From positions 1 to 33,072 of the forward strand of contig NZ_JAAFYZ010000107.1 in NCBI RefSeq assembly GCF_018274385.1: DNA of 33,072 nt, read 5' to 3'. Positions 32,684-33,072 of this stretch are shown here, one piece after another (position 1 is the stretch's first letter; each line of letters starts with the position of its first letter). Below the pieces are notes generated by a model, which saw only the letters and a list, made by a program, of their open reading frames with translations, was not told the origin of the DNA and did not search any database. Position numbers and translations under genes: made by a program. The DNA is from Catenulispora pinistramenti. GTDB lineage: Bacteria; Actinomycetota; Actinomycetes; Streptomycetales; Catenulisporaceae.

Positions 32684-32731
32684 AGATCAAAGACCAGATC
32701 AACAGCAAGATCAACATCAAGATCAAGGGCT
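32684..32731. repeat. Four 12-bp-period AGATCAA repeats
   Basis: AGATCAA starts at 32684, 32696, 32708 and 32720, an exact 12-bp period with variable 5-bp spacers. The tract is A-rich in an otherwise GC-rich region. No gene is assigned to it. Confidence 0.85.
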
Positions 32732-32840
32732 GTGATGAAGGGCCGGGCCTCCGGCGGGCCTCGGCAACCTCAGGGAAACTAGCGCGGTTCCCTCGGGTGG
32801 CTGGGTCAGGGCTCAGCGGCGGCGGTTTGTGGGGTGGTGC

Positions 32841-33016
32841 GGTCCGTTCCCCTCGGTCGCGTCGTCAGCCCGGGGGGTACAGCACCGGTGTCCGGGGGTA
32901 AAGTCCGCGCGCTTGCGGTTGGGTGTGTGAGCTGCGGTTTCGTATGGCGCGAACTTGACCCCCGGCCACCGGCACTGTAGGCGAAGCCCTGCCGACGCGA
33001 CCGAGGGGAACGAACC
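32841..33016. repeat. Large imperfect palindrome, 70-nt arms and 36-nt loop
   Basis: The left arm 32841-32910 is the reverse complement of 32947-33016 at 56 of 70 positions. The outer 24 bp match at 23 (32841-32864 with 32993-33016) and the inner 19 bp at 17 (32892-32910 with 32947-32965). The middle 27 bp match at 16. It could be a long hairpin RNA, a MITE-like element or the footprint of a small mobile element. No transposase gene accompanies it. Confidence 0.8.
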
Positions 33017-33072
33017 GAAAACCAGCCGGAAGAATAGCAATCGCAAGGAACGAAGACGCAGGTTAGCGATGC

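Larger units (their letters stand above)
32292..33072. other. Non-coding stretch downstream of the cluster
   Basis: No open frame here shows family features or typical codon bias. An AT-rich pocket lies near 32530-32560 (TTTTAAATGCTTTTTACG). The only organised features are two 12-bp-period repeat arrays and a large palindrome, listed separately. It probably marks the cluster boundary. Confidence 0.6.

Noticed and set aside
32841-33016. Complete insertion sequence
   Set aside because: The inverted repeats enclose only 128 bp between the outer 24-bp arms and no transposase is encoded.
32813-33046. Small minus-strand open frame at the window end
   Set aside because: It runs through the large palindrome, and its sequence reflects that structure rather than a protein family.

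Overview
The window is very GC-rich, with strong third-position G/C bias, GTG/TTG starts and stop/start-overlapping genes. It carries two large AfsR-type SARP regulators with NB-ARC domains and three rare in-frame TTA codons. All of this points to a Streptomyces-like or Catenulispora-like actinomycete. Nearly all of it reads as one specialised-metabolite gene cluster, or two abutting ones, mixing ATP-grasp peptide ligases with a dissociated NRPS. I do not recognise the product.

Left arm (1-9451): the 3' end of a secreted-type ricin-B lectin (1-473); a SARP/AfsR regulator (542-3511); a BBE-like FAD oxidoreductase on the minus strand; a divergent thiol-dioxygenase-like cupin; and an ATP-grasp ligase, MFS exporter and second ATP-grasp ligase in overlapping order. 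The divergent promoter between the oxidoreductase and the cupin carries a perfect 13-bp inverted repeat. A third near-copy lies in front of the first ATP-grasp gene, so these genes are probably co-regulated.

Centre, minus strand (9520-15040): a second SARP/AfsR regulator, a GT2 glycosyltransferase and a group II PLP decarboxylase. A 463-bp divergent intergenic region follows. It holds TCAG heptamers at exact 11-bp spacing (15159, 15170, 15181), the arrangement expected of a SARP binding site.

Right arm, plus strand (15504-32239): a long, tightly packed and mostly translationally coupled operon. It encodes a circularly permuted-type ATP-grasp enzyme, an N-terminally short adenylation protein, a free PCP, two free condensation-like proteins, an amino-acid permease, a UspA-like protein, a crotonyl-CoA carboxylase/reductase homologue and a 1275-aa fusion (acyl-CoA dehydrogenase x2 - adenylation - PCP). 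A lid-less type II thioesterase, an MbtH protein, ArgH-like and ArgG-like enzymes and a formyltransferase complete it. A strong hairpin 13 nt after the last stop codon ends the operon.

Working model (inference): an amino acid is loaded on the fusion's PCP, desaturated in cis by the dehydrogenase domains, and reduced or reductively carboxylated by the CCR homologue. It is then joined to other units by the free condensation proteins and ATP-grasp ligases. ArgG/ArgH may convert a ureido group into a guanidine or supply arginine, and the formyltransferase caps an amine. No ketosynthase, acyltransferase or ordinary multimodular NRPS is present in the window.

The final 833 bp has no convincing gene. 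It contains the terminator, two 12-bp-period repeat arrays and a large imperfect palindrome with 70-nt arms.
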